NCBI GenBank assembly: GCA_965220485.1
Contig: OZ244832.1
Coordinates: forward strand, 2,170,001-2,234,000
DNA length: 64,000 nt
Direction of reading: 5' to 3'
From: Aldehydirespirator sp965220485
Lineage (GTDB): Bacteria > Actinomycetota > Acidimicrobiia > Acidimicrobiales > Aldehydirespiratoraceae
Numbering within the stretch: position 1 is the stretch's first letter; each line of letters begins with the position of its first letter. Position numbers and translations under genes: made by a program. Positions 34,281-43,438 of this stretch are shown in pieces. The notes below the pieces were generated by a model. The model was given only the letters and a program-made list of their open reading frames with translations, searched no databases and was not told the origin of the DNA.

Positions 34281-35234
34281 ATGAGCCCCATGACTCATCC
34301 GTTCCGCTTCGGTGCCGAGCTTCGTCTGCCCCTGCCCGGACTCACCTGGGCGCAGACGGCGCAGAGAGTCGAGGAACTCGGGTACTCCACTCTGGTCGTG
34401 CCCGACCACTTCCAAGACGAGTTCGCACCCGGGCCGGCCCTGGCCGCGGCCGCCGCGGCCACCACCACCCTGCGCCTAGGCGCCCACGTGTACTGCAACG
34501 ACTACCGCCACCCGGTGATGCTGGCCAAGGAGATGGCCACCCTCGACGTGCTGTCGAACGGCCGGATGGACTTCGGGCTGGGCGCAGGCTGGATGCGCAG
34601 CGACTATGAGGAAGCCGGACTCGACTACGACCCGCCCGGCGTGCGCATCGACCGCCTGACCGAGGCGTTGCAGATCATCCGCGGCCTACTGGACGAGGGG
34701 CCGGTCACCTTCGAGGGCGAGCACTACACGATCCGCGACCTGGAAGGCCTCCCCAAGCCCGTGCAGTCGCCGATTCCCATGGTGATCGGCGGAGGTGGCC
34801 GCCGGATGCTGAGCCTTGCGGCCCGCCACGCCGACATCGTGGGCGTGAACGCCAACCTTCGCTCGGGCGAGATCGGGCTCGACGCCATCAACGACGTGAT
34901 GCCCGCTCGCTTCGACGCCAAGCTCCAGTGGGTGCGCGACGCAGCCGGCGACCGCTTCGACCAGCTTGAGCTCAACGTGTTGGTGGCATCAGCGCAGACA
35001 ACCGAGGGCGGTAGCGCCACCACCGCAGCCATAGAAGCGACCGCGGAGATGTTCGGACAGCCCACCGAGGCGATCGCCGACACTCCGATGCTGCTCATCG
35101 GGTCTCCGGCCGAGATGGCGGAGACGCTGAGGCAGCGACGCCGGCGATGGGGCTTCAACTACATGGTGCTGCAGACCGACAACAGCGACCTCGCCGGCTT
35201 CGCCGCGGTGATCGCCGAGCTCGAAGGGGAATAG
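34281..35234 (+). CDS. LLM-class (luciferase-like, probably F420-dependent) oxidoreductase
   Basis: 317 aa (a second ATG three codons in is possible). Features of the F420-dependent LLM subfamily are visible: LPLPGLTWAQTAQRVEELGYSTL, VVPDHF, LGAHVYCNDYRHPVMLAKEMATLDVLSNGR, FGLGAGWMRSDYEEAGLDYDPPG and PMVIGGGGRRMLSLAARHADIVGVN. It is a TIM-barrel flavin/F420 enzyme that oxidises or reduces an unknown substrate. No clear ribosome site is seen, because the leader is the 20-bp tandem repeat array. The DtxR-family gene starts 35 bp downstream, on the same strand. Confidence 0.85.
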   Translation: MSPMTHPFRFGAELRLPLPGLTWAQTAQRVEELGYSTLVVPDHFQDEFAPGPALAAAAAATTTLRLGAHVYCNDYRHPVMLAKEMATLDVLSNGRMDFGLGAGWMRSDYEEAGLDYDPPGVRIDRLTEALQIIRGLLDEGPVTFEGEHYTIRDLEGLPKPVQSPIPMVIGGGGRRMLSLAARHADIVGVNANLRSGEIGLDAINDVMPARFDAKLQWVRDAAGDRFDQLELNVLVASAQTTEGGSATTAAIEATAEMFGQPTEAIADTPMLLIGSPAEMAETLRQRRRRWGFNYMVLQTDNSDLAGFAAVIAELEGE

Positions 35235-35269
35235 AGGCGAGCAGCCCCGCCCGCGCATATGGTGGTGCC

Positions 35270-35965
35270 ATGACCGCGACCCCGGCCGACACGAAGCCCT
35301 ACGAGTCGCCCGAATGGCATCCCGCCTTCGAGGAGTACTGCGAGACGATCTTCGAGCTGGCCGAGGACGACCTGGACGTTATCCAGGCCCGCATCGCCGA
35401 CCGTTTGGAGATCTCGCGCCCCGCGGTCTCCGAGATGATCCGCCGGATGCAGGCCGAGGGCCTCGTCGCAGAGGGCAAGGGCACGATCAAGCTCACAGCC
35501 AGGGGGCACTCGCTGGCCGAGACAGTGGTGCGCCGCCACCGGCTGGCCGAGTGCTTCCTCACCGACATCCTCGGACTCTCCTGGGCCGAGGCCCATCACG
35601 AGGCGGGCAAGTGGGAGCACATCATCTCGCCTTCGGTGGAGAAGGCCATCATCAGGGTGCTCGAGGAGCCCACCACCTGCCCCCACGGCAACCCGATTCC
35701 CGGCTCCGGTTACGAGGCGCCCGAGATGGTGGCCCTTGAGACTCTGGAGGTGGGTCGGGGTTTCACCGTGCAGCGCATCCCCGAAGAGTTGGAGTTCCAG
35801 CCGGGGATGCTCGAGTTTCTGGAGGAGGCCAGGGTGACGCCGGGATCGACGGGCAAGGTCACAGCCCGCTCCCCCGACGGCACCTTCACTCTCGATGTCG
35901 AGGGCGGCCCCGTGGGCCTGAGCGACTACGCCACATCGCGCATCCTCGTCACCGCCGCCGACTAG
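35270..35965 (+). CDS. DtxR/MntR-family metal-dependent transcriptional regulator
   Basis: 231 aa from the ATG at 35270. The N-terminal winged helix (EEYCETIFELAEDDLDVIQA through RLEISRPAVSEMIRRMQAEG) and the dimerisation/metal domain (VVRRHRLAECFLTDILGLSW, AEAHHEAGKWEHIISPSVEKAI, CPHGNPIPG) match DtxR. His and Glu/Cys positions for metal sites 1 and 2 (HxxxE, C-P-H-G-N-P) are present, and a C-terminal SH3-like FeoA domain follows. It should repress iron- or manganese-acquisition genes when metal is bound. No such genes are adjacent. Confidence 0.9.
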   Translation: MTATPADTKPYESPEWHPAFEEYCETIFELAEDDLDVIQARIADRLEISRPAVSEMIRRMQAEGLVAEGKGTIKLTARGHSLAETVVRRHRLAECFLTDILGLSWAEAHHEAGKWEHIISPSVEKAIIRVLEEPTTCPHGNPIPGSGYEAPEMVALETLEVGRGFTVQRIPEELEFQPGMLEFLEEARVTPGSTGKVTARSPDGTFTLDVEGGPVGLSDYATSRILVTAAD

Positions 35966-36086
35966 TCGCTCTGACGGCGGGCGGCCTCGGGCCCGTCTGC
36001 AGGCCTCATTGACCGCGCCCAGGGGGTGCGCAGCGGCCATTCCATCGCGGCGTCGCGACTTGGGCGCGCGCGTCGGCGTGTGGTAC

Positions 36087-36101
36087 TTTGATGTGATCAA
36101 A
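36087..36101 (+). promoter_or_regulatory. Perfect 6-3-6 palindrome TTTGAT-GTG-ATCAAA, candidate operator
   Basis: The site lies 65 bp before the ABC binding-protein gene start (36166). The same palindrome with a different centre (TTTGAT-CCT-ATCAAA) lies at 46291-46305 between two divergent catabolic genes. A 3-bp centre gives the odd-length symmetry common for GntR-type (FadR-like) sites rather than the 4-bp centre of FNR sites. No GntR gene is in the window. A common regulator is inferred. Confidence 0.6.
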
Positions 36102-36165
36102 CTATGAGGCTTCGGCGCGGCGCTGGCAGGCGCGGCGGCCGAGGCGAACACCCAGGAGGGTCCAC

Positions 36166-37298
36166 ATGGCAACAAATCAATTCTCGCGGCGCAGGTTCCT
36201 CGGTCGCACGGCTGCGGGGCGGGGCTGATCCTCGGCGGGCGCATGTTGACTGCTTGCGGCAACGGCGAGACCACCGCGGCACCAACGACGGCGGCGCCCA
36301 CCACTGCCGCGCCCACCACCGCAGCGCCCACCACCGCAGCGCCCACCACCACCGCCGCGCCCACCACCGCGGCGGCTCCGGCGCTCAAGGAAGTGAACTT
36401 CCAGCTGAGCTGGTTCGACTCGGTGCAGTTCGGGGGCTCCTACGTCGCCCACGAGCGCGGCTACTACGAGCGCTTCGGCCTTGACGTGTCGCTCATTCCC
36501 GGCGGACCGGGCGTGTCCCCCGACGCGGCGGTGGCCGCAGGCCAGGCAATCATGGGCATCTCAGCCGCGAACTTCGCGGGCCAGTCCGTCGCCGACGGGG
36601 CCCCGTTCAAGATCGTGGCCGTGGCCATGCAGCGCAACCCGTTCGTGTTCGCCTCGCTCACCGACAACCCGATCAACCAGCCCAAGGACCTGGAGGGCAC
36701 GAAGCTCGGGATGGCCTTCAACAACCAGTTGGACCTCGAGCTTCTAGCGTCGCTCAATGGGGTCGATCTCTCCAAGGTCGAGGTCATCACCAGCGACTAC
36801 GACCCGGCCCCTCTGGTCAACGGCGAGGTCGACTCACTGCTGTGCTGGCTCACCGATCTGCCCGTGGCCATGACCGTGGCCGGGATCGACAACACGACCA
36901 TGCTCTTCGCCGACTATGGCTACGCGGTCCACAGCCAGACCTACATTGTCAACGACGACACGCTGGCCAACGACCGCGACTCGGTGATCGGGCTGCTCAA
37001 GGGCGAGATCCTCGGCTGGCAGGACCACAAGAGCGATCCGGCCGGAGCGGCCAAGCTGACCGTCGACCGGTTCCCGGACGCGGGCATGGACTTGGAGACC
37101 GAGTCGATCAAGGCCTCGGAGTTCCTCAAGCTCATGTTCAGCGATGTCACCGACGAGCACAGCTTCCTGTGGTGGACCGACGAGTCCGTCCAGGAAAACA
37201 TCAGGACGCTCGAGGCCCTCGGCGTGACCGTGACCGAGGATCTGTGGGACCGGTCCCTGCTGGAGGAGATCTACGCCGACGGCACCACAATCTCGTGA
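36166..37298 (+). CDS. NMT1/SsuA-type ABC substrate-binding lipoprotein, frameshifted in its signal peptide
   Basis: ATG 36166 has AGGAGGG 6 bp upstream and opens a Tat signal: MATNQFSRRRFLGRTAAG (twin Arg, RRRFLG). In that frame a TGA appears at once. A single-base change in the G-rich run around 36217-36232 is needed to continue into GAGLILGGRMLTACGNGE, which supplies the lipobox LTAC. A low-complexity (TTAAP)n linker of about 30 residues follows, then an NMT1/THI5-like binding domain (FQLSWFDSVQFGGSYVAHERGYY, LDVSLIPGGPGVSPDAAVAAGQA). Translation from the internal ATG 36243 would lack a signal peptide. The shift is either a real null mutation or an assembly error. It is the first gene of an importer operon. 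Confidence 0.8.
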
Positions 37299-37344
37299 CG
37301 GAGCACCACAGCAGCCGCCATAGCAGCCTCCGCCCTCGCAGGTG

Positions 37345-38148
37345 ATGGCCCGGCGGGGATCGCCGGTAGACGTCGTAGGGGTCGGACGCACCTTCACCCT
37401 CGGCGACGGCGAGGTCACAGCCCTGCGCGGGCTCGACATGCACGTGCCCGCGGGCGGCTTCACCGCGCTGATCGGACCGTCGGGTTGCGGCAAGTCCACC
37501 GCGTTGCGCCTTGTGGCCGGTCTGGACGAGCCCGACGAGGGCACCATCGACATGGACGGCTCGTCCCCCGACGAGATGCGACGGGGCCAGCGCATTGGCA
37601 TCGCCTTCCAGGATCCGTCCCTGCTGCCGTGGCGCACGGTCTCGACGAACATCCGGCTCGCGCTTGAGCTTGTCGGCCGGCGCCTCGACAGCGAGGCGGT
37701 CAGCGAACTGATCGAGCTCGTCGGTCTGGAGGGATTCGAGAAGGCTCGACCCTCGCAGCTTTCCGGGGGTATGCGCCAGCGCGTGGCCATCGCCCGGTCG
37801 CTGGTCACCGAGCCGGACCTGCTGCTGCTCGACGAGCCCTTCGGCGCTCTCGACGCCCTGACTCGCCAGCAGCTCAACGACGAGCTTCAGCGGATCTGGA
37901 CGGCGCGGGGCACCACCACCATCCTGGTCACCCACTCGATCCCCGAGGCGGTGTACGCGGCCGACGAGGTCCTGGTCATGTCGCCTCGGCCAGGCAGGAT
38001 CGTGGCCCGCCGCACCATCGGCTTCGAGCGGCCCCGCACCCGCGAACTGCTGCTCACCGACGCGTTCCACTCCGAGGTGGAGGCGGTCTCGGCCAGCCTG
38101 CACCGCTCCGAGGGACAGGTCGTGCAACTCGACACGGACCCCAGTTGA
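37345..38148 (+). CDS. ABC transporter ATP-binding protein, SsuB/TauB type
   Basis: 267 aa (ATG 37345; a GTG lies one codon upstream). Walker A GPSGCGKST, Q-loop IAFQDPSLLPWRTVSTNI (the LPW motif is characteristic of nitrate/sulfonate/taurine-type importers), signature LSGGMRQRVAIARSL, Walker B LLLLDEPFGALDAL and switch His LVTHSIPEAV are all present. It energises uptake with the binding protein upstream and the fused permease downstream, whose start overlaps this stop (TTGA). Confidence 0.9.
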   Translation: MARRGSPVDVVGVGRTFTLGDGEVTALRGLDMHVPAGGFTALIGPSGCGKSTALRLVAGLDEPDEGTIDMDGSSPDEMRRGQRIGIAFQDPSLLPWRTVSTNIRLALELVGRRLDSEAVSELIELVGLEGFEKARPSQLSGGMRQRVAIARSLVTEPDLLLLDEPFGALDALTRQQLNDELQRIWTARGTTTILVTHSIPEAVYAADEVLVMSPRPGRIVARRTIGFERPRTRELLLTDAFHSEVEAVSASLHRSEGQVVQLDTDPS

Positions 38149-39767
38149 GCGATATCGCTCAGGCCGCGGCCACTGCGCCGACCCGCGCCGGGGGCGGGAG
38201 CAGGCTCGACAGGGTGCCCCCGCGGGTGCTCAGCTCGCTGGTCGGGATCGGTGTCCTCCTGCTGTGGGAGCTGCTGGCCCGCACGGTGTACGCGGGCTCG
38301 TACCGGCTGTCGCCGCCCACCGCGGTGGTGGCCGAGTTCCTTGAGTTCCGCGGGCTATACCTGCGCAACCTGTGGCACTCGACCAAGACCGCGGCATGGG
38401 GGTTCCTATGGGGGAACCTGGCCGCCATCGCGCTGGCCGGGGTGGCGTCTCTCGTTCCCCTGTTGCGCCGCAGCATCGGCGCTATAGCCCTCACGATCTT
38501 CTGCCTGCCCTTCATCGCGGTGGCCCCGATCCTGCGGCTGATCACCGGTCCCGGCAACGGAACCCCGATCGCGCTGTCGGCGCTGGCCGTCGTGTTCACC
38601 ACCTACGTGGCCGCGCTGCTCGGCTTCGACCTGGCACCCGGCAGCGCCTTGGACGTGGTCCGGTCCTACGGGAGGGGCCGTCTGGTCGCTTTCCGCAGCG
38701 TCCGCGTGCGCGCCTCGGTGCCGGCCATGTTCGCCGGCCTGCAGATCGCGGCGCCGGCCGCCTTCCTGGGCGCAGTGGTGGGCGAGTTCACCGGGGCGCA
38801 CAAGGGTCTGGGCATCCTCACGGTCAGGGCTCTTGGTGCCCTTCAGACCGACAGGATCTGGGTGATAGCGGTGATGTCCACCATCGTGGCCACCGGCGGC
38901 TACATGGCCATCGGGGCACTGGGCCGGTACCTGTGCCCGTGGTCGCCCGCACTGGACCTGGGTGCCGTGCCCACGCCCCGGCAGGAGCCGGGCCTGCTCA
39001 ACCGGCTGGTGGCGCTGCTGGCTCCGATCCTCGTCGTGTTCGTCTTCTGGTACGCGTTCCTGTGGGTGTTCCAGCTCAAGCCCTACTTCGCCAAGACGCC
39101 CTTCGATGTGTGGGCGGAGCTGTTCACCAACACGGACGCGCCCGAGACCCGCTCGATGGTCTTCGGCGCGCTGTGGACCACCCTATGGACCACGTCGCTC
39201 GGCTACGTGGCCGGCTTGATAGGCGCGCTGGTGACGGCTGTGGTGTTCATCCTGGTCCCGTGGCTGGAGCGCGCCCTGATGCCGATCGCGGTGGCGCTGC
39301 GGTCGATCCCGATCATCGTCACCACGCCGGTGATCATCCTGTTCGTCGGGCGGGGCCTGCTGACCACCACCGCCATCGTGGCGGTCATGTCGTTCTTCCC
39401 GACGCTGGTCAACTGCTACACGGCCATGACCAGAACCCCGGAGGGGGTGCTCGACGTTCTCAAGTCCTACGACGCCGGATCGACGGCCAATATGCGCAAC
39501 GCCTACCTGCCCACCGCGGTCCCGGCCCTGCTCGCCTCGGCCCGGATCGCGGTGCCAACGTCGCTGCTGGGCGCCACCGTGGCCGAGTGGCTGGCTACCG
39601 GAGACGGGATTGGGGCCGTCATGGTCACCGCCTTCACCCGCAACGACTACAACGTGCTGTGGGTGTCGGTGGCGATACTGACGATCGTGGCCGTAATCGG
39701 CTACTGGCTGGTGGCCGCGTTCGAGCTTCGTACCCTCGAGCGCATGGCTCCAGGTATATCGCGATGA
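38145..39767 (+). CDS. Fused double ABC permease, SsuC/TauC type
   Basis: 540 aa from a TTG overlapping the ATPase stop. It consists of two consecutive BPD_transp_1 permease domains. Domain 1 (about residues 20-265) has six membrane segments and a coupling loop ending FAGLQIAAPAAFLGAVVGEFTG. Domain 2 (about 285-535) has the loop DAGSTANMRNAYLPTAVPALLASARIAVPTSLLGATVAEW. Family members usually have one domain of about 250-270 aa and form homodimers, so this is a covalently linked heterodimer. It lies between the importer ATPase and the dioxygenase genes, suggesting that the imported compound is the dioxygenase substrate. Confidence 0.88.
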   Translation: MSDIAQAAATAPTRAGGGSRLDRVPPRVLSSLVGIGVLLLWELLARTVYAGSYRLSPPTAVVAEFLEFRGLYLRNLWHSTKTAAWGFLWGNLAAIALAGVASLVPLLRRSIGAIALTIFCLPFIAVAPILRLITGPGNGTPIALSALAVVFTTYVAALLGFDLAPGSALDVVRSYGRGRLVAFRSVRVRASVPAMFAGLQIAAPAAFLGAVVGEFTGAHKGLGILTVRALGALQTDRIWVIAVMSTIVATGGYMAIGALGRYLCPWSPALDLGAVPTPRQEPGLLNRLVALLAPILVVFVFWYAFLWVFQLKPYFAKTPFDVWAELFTNTDAPETRSMVFGALWTTLWTTSLGYVAGLIGALVTAVVFILVPWLERALMPIAVALRSIPIIVTTPVIILFVGRGLLTTTAIVAVMSFFPTLVNCYTAMTRTPEGVLDVLKSYDAGSTANMRNAYLPTAVPALLASARIAVPTSLLGATVAEWLATGDGIGAVMVTAFTRNDYNVLWVSVAILTIVAVIGYWLVAAFELRTLERMAPGISR

Positions 39768-39822
39768 CCGTCGCTTCGACGAGTGCCTCCAGCGCCCCGA
39801 CGCCGGAACCGCGCAGGCCGCG

Positions 39823-40350
39823 GTGCTGGCCCGCTACGACGATCTGGCTGAGCTGTTGGCGGGAATGGACGACCGCCCGGCAGCGGACCCGGAATTGTCA
39901 GCCGCAGCCTCGGCCTTGCTGCTGCACGAGGCCCGGCTGCTTGACGCCGGGCGCTTCGAGGACTGGCTGGCCGGGTGGACCGATGACGCCGTGCTGTGGG
40001 TGCCGCTGTCGGCCCCCGCCCATCCCGGCACCGACCAGTCCTTGCTGCTGGACGATCGCCGTCGCTTGGCCGAGCGCGTCGAATGGCGCCGCGACCCCTC
40101 CGCGTGGGGCCAGCAGCCGCCGTCGCTGACCACCCGGGTCGTCGGTGGCGTCGAGGCGTGGGACGGGCCTGACGGGGGGCTCATCACCCGCTCGACGCTG
40201 CTCATAGACGAGCACCGCCACGGACGTCACCAGCAGCTCGTCGGGTGCCAGATCCACGAGTTGGTCGGGGATGCACTTCTGCGCCGCACGAAGATCCTCG
40301 TAGTGCCCGCGCTCGGCACCGGCGTCCGCAATCCGAGCTTCCTGCTGTAG
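39823..40350 (+). CDS. Ring-hydroxylating dioxygenase, small (beta) subunit-like
   Basis: 175 aa from GTG 39823; no better in-frame start is seen. The SnoaL/NTF2-like fold of beta subunits is indicated by ALLLHEARLLDAGRFEDWLAGWTDDAVLWVPL near the N-terminus, and by SLTTRVVGGVEAWDG and the C-terminal LLRRTKILVVPAL. The beta subunit is structural in alpha3beta3 Rieske oxygenases. The alpha subunit gene follows after 158 bp that contain a dispersed repeat (40399-40447). Confidence 0.78.
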   Translation: MLARYDDLAELLAGMDDRPAADPELSAAASALLLHEARLLDAGRFEDWLAGWTDDAVLWVPLSAPAHPGTDQSLLLDDRRRLAERVEWRRDPSAWGQQPPSLTTRVVGGVEAWDGPDGGLITRSTLLIDEHRHGRHQQLVGCQIHELVGDALLRRTKILVVPALGTGVRNPSFLL

Positions 40351-40398
40351 AGGTCGAGTGGAAGGCAGCAGTTCATGAAGATCCTCACGAGACACCGA

Positions 40399-40447
40399 GC
40401 GAGGCCGTGGCCCGAGCGGCCCGTGAGCGCGGCGAACAAGAGCGGGA
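40399..40447 (+). repeat. Dispersed repeat (GCGAGGCCGTGGCCCGAG...), copy 2
   Basis: 49 bp nearly identical to 33943-33991 (one difference: GCAGCGAAC/GCGGCGAAC), located between the dioxygenase beta and alpha genes. In one plus frame the stretch reads VHEDPHETPSEAVARAARER and terminates at 40449-40451. This may be a worn coding end rather than a mobile element. Confidence 0.75.
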
Positions 40448-40508
40448 GTGACACCGCTCCGACACGACGGGCTTTCACCCGATTCGCGCTCGCGGCAGGG
40501 GTGTCGCC

Positions 40509-41795
40509 GTGACCGCCATCGACTTCGATCCATCCCCCGCCGACTTCGCCCGGCTGGTGCAGCCCCACCGGGTGCATCGACGCATCTACACCGACCCGCG
40601 GATCTTCGATCTGGAGATGACCCGGGTGTTCGCGGCGTCGTGGTGCTATGTCGGCCACGAGAGCGAGATCCCCGAGCCCGGCGACTTCCGCACCACGACG
40701 CTGGGTCTGCGGCCGGTGCTGATGACCCGGGGGCGCGACGGTGCCGTGAACGTGCTGCTGAACCGGTGCGCGCACCGGGGGACCGTGCTGGCCGGCGAGG
40801 CCAGCGGGTGCGCCAAGCGCTTCGTGTGCCCCTACCACGGCTGGACCTACTCGCCCGACGGCCGGCTGGTGGCCATCCCGTTCCCCGCCGACCACCCGGT
40901 GGAGGACTACTCGACGCTCTCGCTCGGCCGGCTGGCGGCGACCAGCTACCGGGGCTTCGTGTTCGCCACGCTCAACGCCGACCCCGAGCCGCTGGAGTGC
41001 TGGCTGGGCGAGGCTCGCGAGGCATTCGACACCATCGTCGACCGCCATCCGGGCGGCGAGATGGCGGTTATGGGGTCCCCGCAGCTCCTGGAATTCGCCG
41101 GCAACTGGAAGCTGTCGTGGGACAACGCGGCAGACGGCCTGCACGCCACCTTCGCCCACCACTCCTACAACACCCCGGGCGAGATAGTGGACACCGAGAC
41201 GGTGCTGGCCCGCGACCCGGGATCCACCCCGATGGTGTCCAAGGCGCTGCGCAACGGCCACATGGTGGTGGACCAGCGTCCGGGAATCCCCCAGGGACCG
41301 TGGGCCACCATGCGCGACGTGCCCTTCCGGGAGCCGCTGGAGTCGGCGCTGGTCGATGTCGGCGCCACCGAGCTGCTCGACCTGGCCACCGGCAGCATGG
41401 TGAACCTGTCGCTTTTTCCGAACCTGATCTTCGTCGGCAACCAACTCCTGGTGGTGGAGCCGGTGGCCGTGGACCGCACCCGCTTGCAGTTGTGGCTCAC
41501 GTCGGCGCCGGGCGCGCCGCCGGAGATCGACCTGCTGCGCCTGCGGGTCGACGAGGACTTCGTGAACTTCGGTACCCGCGACGACCTGGACATGTTCGAG
41601 CGGGTGCAGCGGGGCCTGTCAATCCCGGAGATGGAGTGGATCGACATGAGCCGGGGGCTTCCCGACGACGACAACGGGGACGGCGGCGAGGACGCCGCGA
41701 TCTGCGGCCCCATCACCTCCGAAGCGCCCCAGCGGCGCTACCTCGCCCATTACTCGGAGCTGATGACCACTGCGGCGGTCACCCGTGCCCGCTGA
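40509..41795 (+). CDS. Rieske ring-hydroxylating dioxygenase, large (alpha) subunit
   Basis: 428 aa from GTG 40509. Rieske ligands are CAHRGTVL (Cys/His pair 1) and CPYHGWTY (pair 2), at about residues 86-110. The catalytic domain has the mononuclear Fe(II) motif DNAADGLHATFAHHSYN (bridging Asp, then His and His) near residues 200-216. With the beta subunit it should dihydroxylate or demethylate an aromatic or similar ring using O2. No dedicated ferredoxin or reductase gene is adjacent. The stop overlaps the start of the PhyH-like gene. Confidence 0.9.
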   Translation: MTAIDFDPSPADFARLVQPHRVHRRIYTDPRIFDLEMTRVFAASWCYVGHESEIPEPGDFRTTTLGLRPVLMTRGRDGAVNVLLNRCAHRGTVLAGEASGCAKRFVCPYHGWTYSPDGRLVAIPFPADHPVEDYSTLSLGRLAATSYRGFVFATLNADPEPLECWLGEAREAFDTIVDRHPGGEMAVMGSPQLLEFAGNWKLSWDNAADGLHATFAHHSYNTPGEIVDTETVLARDPGSTPMVSKALRNGHMVVDQRPGIPQGPWATMRDVPFREPLESALVDVGATELLDLATGSMVNLSLFPNLIFVGNQLLVVEPVAVDRTRLQLWLTSAPGAPPEIDLLRLRVDEDFVNFGTRDDLDMFERVQRGLSIPEMEWIDMSRGLPDDDNGDGGEDAAICGPITSEAPQRRYLAHYSELMTTAAVTRAR

Positions 41796-42603
41796 GCCGG
41801 GCTTCGCGCCGGGCGCCGAGCGCCGGGCCGCTTTCGAGACGCAGGGCGCGGCGGTGATCCCCGGGGTGCTGGACCGTGGCTGGTGCGAGCGGCTGCACGC
41901 CGCAATCGAGCGCTGCCAGGCCAGCCCCAGCCAGTTCTACGGGGTGCTGTCGCCGCCCGGCGAGCTCAAGGTGGACAGCGACCTGTTCCGCTGGTTCGAC
42001 GATCCCGACATCGCCGCGGCGACCCACTCCTCGAACCTGCCCACGCTGGGCGCGGAACTGTGCGGAGCCGACGCCGCGGTGCTGATCGAGGACCAATGGT
42101 TCTGCTCGGAGCCCGGAGCGATCTCGCGCAGCCCCTGGCACCAGGACCACCCCTACTACAACCTCGACCGGCCCTTCGTGACCATCTGGGTGACCCTCGA
42201 CGACGTGACCGCCGACGCCGCGCTGCGGGTCGTGGAGGGCTCCCACGCCACCGGCATCACCTACGCGCCGATCGAGTTCTCGTCCTCGACCACCACCATC
42301 GGCGGCGCCTCCGAGCTTGAGCCCGTGCCCGACGTGGACGCGGAGCCCGAGCGATTCCCGGTCACCACCTGGGATCTGAAGGCCGGCGACGTGGTGGCCA
42401 TCGACTCCCGGATGCTGCACTCCACCGGCATCCGGGAGGTGGCTGACCGGCCCTTCCGGCGGCTGTCGACCCGGTACGCCCATCCCGACACCCGCTACCT
42501 CGATCTGGGCGAGCAGGCCGCAGTGTTCTGGAGGATGCTCCCCCACGGCCTCAGCACCGGCGACCTGGTGGCCGGCGAGGTCTTCCCCCTGATCGAGCCC
42601 TGA
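41785..42603 (+). CDS. Phytanoyl-CoA dioxygenase (PhyH)-family Fe(II)/2-oxoglutarate oxygenase
   Basis: 272 aa from GTG 41785, overlapping the alpha-subunit gene by 11 bp. The facial triad is visible: HQD in SRSPWHQDHPYYN (about residues 119-121) and the distal His in DSRMLHSTG (near 212). The 2-oxoglutarate-binding Arg is in FRRLSTRYAH. It hydroxylates an unactivated carbon. Overlap with the Rieske oxygenase gene indicates a shared pathway. Confidence 0.88.
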   Translation: MPAEPGFAPGAERRAAFETQGAAVIPGVLDRGWCERLHAAIERCQASPSQFYGVLSPPGELKVDSDLFRWFDDPDIAAATHSSNLPTLGAELCGADAAVLIEDQWFCSEPGAISRSPWHQDHPYYNLDRPFVTIWVTLDDVTADAALRVVEGSHATGITYAPIEFSSSTTTIGGASELEPVPDVDAEPERFPVTTWDLKAGDVVAIDSRMLHSTGIREVADRPFRRLSTRYAHPDTRYLDLGEQAAVFWRMLPHGLSTGDLVAGEVFPLIEP

Positions 42604-42681
42604 CCAAGACGGCTTCAGGGCGCCGACGTCGCCACCGGTAGGAATTGGCCCCAACCTGGCCGCGCCGGTGTCAGGATGATA

Positions 42682-42708
42682 TTGACACGACATTTACTGT
42701 CATATAGC
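42682..42708 (+). promoter_or_regulatory. Promoter of the coiled-coil membrane protein gene, conserved at its paralogue
   Basis: TTGACA (42682-42687) and TATAGC (42703-42708) are separated by 15 bp, in the context TTGACACGACATTTACTGTC. The paralogue at 56043 has the equivalent TTGATATGACATTGACTGTC at 55922-55941. Conservation of a non-coding stretch between dispersed paralogues supports a promoter or operator. The leader is about 100 bp in both. Confidence 0.6.
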
Positions 42709-42804
42709 CTCATGGGCGAGCCTCGCCGCCGGGTGTCCACAGTGCGCCAAACATACCCACATGCTGCGAAGACACCTCCGCCGCGAGACCCCCAGCGAGG
42801 CACC

Positions 42805-43320
42805 GTGACAACAACCGCACCGACCCCCGCCTTCGAGACCGCCCCCGACATGGCCCACACACCCGACACCGCGCCCCAGGCGCCGTCCGCGCAAGCGCCG
42901 CCGACGCAGACCGGCACGACAGCCGCCGCTAGGCCCACTCTGCGCGCCCAGATCGCCGAGAACCCGCTGCTGAGTTTCCTCGGCGCGCTCATCGTCGTGC
43001 TGCTCGCCGCCGCGATCGCCAGCCCCAACATCCGCATCAGCGACACCAACGCCCGCATCGACCGTCTCGAAGACAGCATGGAGGCCAGATTCGCAGCCCA
43101 GGACAGGAAATTCGCTGAACTCGACACCAAGATCGACCAGAAGATCGGCGAACTCGACGTCAAGATCGACCGGCTCGACGCCAAGTTCGACGAGATGAAC
43201 CTGAAGCTGACCGCGCTGATCGCCGCGCTCCAGATGACCGGCGTCGTGGAGGCCACGCTGGAGGGCAGCCTGGCCGGCCCGGACGGCGCCAGCACAGACG
43301 GCACGGGCGAAGGCTCCTAG
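42805..43320 (+). CDS. Small coiled-coil membrane protein, paralogue of the gene at 56043
   Basis: 171 aa from GTG 42805, where CCCAGCGAGGCACC precedes the start exactly as at the paralogue. A Pro/Thr/Ala-rich N-terminus of about 50 residues is followed by AENPLLSFLGALIVVLLAAAI, one membrane helix, and then a heptad coiled coil (RIDRLEDSMEARFAAQDRK and KIDRLDAKFDEMNLK) and a short acidic tail. No catalytic motif is seen. The function is unknown; the paralogue shares the helix, the coiled coil and the promoter. Confidence 0.7.
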   Translation: MTTTAPTPAFETAPDMAHTPDTAPQAPSAQAPPTQTGTTAAARPTLRAQIAENPLLSFLGALIVVLLAAAIASPNIRISDTNARIDRLEDSMEARFAAQDRKFAELDTKIDQKIGELDVKIDRLDAKFDEMNLKLTALIAALQMTGVVEATLEGSLAGPDGASTDGTGEGS

Positions 43321-43438
43321 CGCGGGAGCGCCGCCTGACCTCGAACGACCATGTCGTGCACTACATAGGACATCGCGCACTACGACCGGCTGAGCGACGA
43401 CCAAGCCGTGGGCGAGCCACGGCACGGATGCGCGGCGG

